Shown in pieces: positions 5,115-5,163 of a DNA stretch of 5,163 nucleotides. This stretch comes from an uncultured bacterium. GTDB taxonomy: Bacteria; Auribacterota; Tritonobacteria; UBA1439. Below the pieces are notes generated by a model. The model did not search any database and was not told the origin of the DNA. It saw nothing but the letters and a program-made list of their open reading frames with translations. How positions within the stretch are numbered: position 1 is the stretch's first letter; each line of letters begins with the position of its first letter. The stretch covers positions 1-5,163 of the forward strand of contig CALLYX010000363.1 in NCBI GenBank assembly GCA_937858775.1. Direction: 5' to 3'. Both the position numbers and the translations under genes were made by a program.

Positions 5115-5163
5115 GTGGACGATCGCGTGAGGGCGGCGACGGGGCAGATGATCGCTACGGCGG
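5115..5163 (+). CDS. Start of an unidentified gene, 3'-truncated by window edge
   Basis: A GTG at 5115, five bases after a strong GGAGG site and about 36 bases after a predicted promoter start, opens a frame that stays open to the window end. Only 16 codons are visible: MDDRVRAATGQMIATA, with the GTG read as Met. An in-frame ATG at 5148 is a possible later start but lacks a comparable ribosome binding site. The fragment is too short to assign a family, and I do not recognise it. The residues resemble an amphipathic N-terminal helix with no obvious signal peptide. The gene has its own promoter with operator-like repeats, so it is probably regulated separately from the leu-asd-truA run. Confidence 0.55.
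   Translation, partial: MDDRVRAATGQMIATA

Noticed and set aside
1..5163. CRISPR array, insertion sequence, tRNA/rRNA, riboswitch or leu attenuator
   Set aside because: No regularly spaced repeats, terminal inverted repeats, transposase motifs or tRNA-like folds were seen. Any leu leader would lie upstream of the window.

Overview
This is a bacterial chromosome segment, very rich in G+C (roughly two thirds or more by eye, not computed). Five of its genes form one forward-strand biosynthetic run, and a sixth gene begins at the right edge. The order is leuC (left end missing), leuD, leuB, asd, truA. The same order, sometimes with one gene inserted, is known from Proteobacteria and other bacterial groups, so this looks like ordinary, vertically inherited core metabolism. 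I saw no transposase, integrase, tRNA, CRISPR array, toxin or phage gene. The proteins do not fix the phylum. The short LeuC/LeuD type and a LeuB of the tartrate/D-malate-dehydrogenase-like branch suggest a deep-branching, possibly uncultivated GC-rich bacterium, but that is inference.

Layout: 2-1234 leuC, open at the left edge; 1277-1774 leuD; 1806-2870 leuB; 2871-3063 a structured GC-rich spacer; 3064-4074 asd; 4075-4181 a spacer with a strong hairpin; 4182-4928 truA; 4929-5114 a spacer with a possible terminator hairpin and then a near-consensus sigma70-type promoter; 5115-5163 the first 16 codons of an unidentified gene.

Function: LeuC and LeuD together form isopropylmalate isomerase. 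LeuB oxidises and decarboxylates its product to the direct precursor of leucine. Asd makes aspartate semialdehyde, the branch point to lysine/diaminopimelate, threonine, methionine and isoleucine. TruA is a tRNA pseudouridine synthase and has no metabolic link to the others beyond conserved neighbourhood. The leu genes are 42 and 31 bp apart, each with a clear Shine-Dalgarno sequence, so they are probably one transcript. The 193-bp and 107-bp spacers around asd could hold RNA-level control or processing sites.

No new multi-gene system is visible. The parts most worth a second look are the promoter near 5044-5072, which is overlaid by a tandem bipartite repeat, and the cofactor-binding residues of LeuB, which resemble those of an NADP enzyme.
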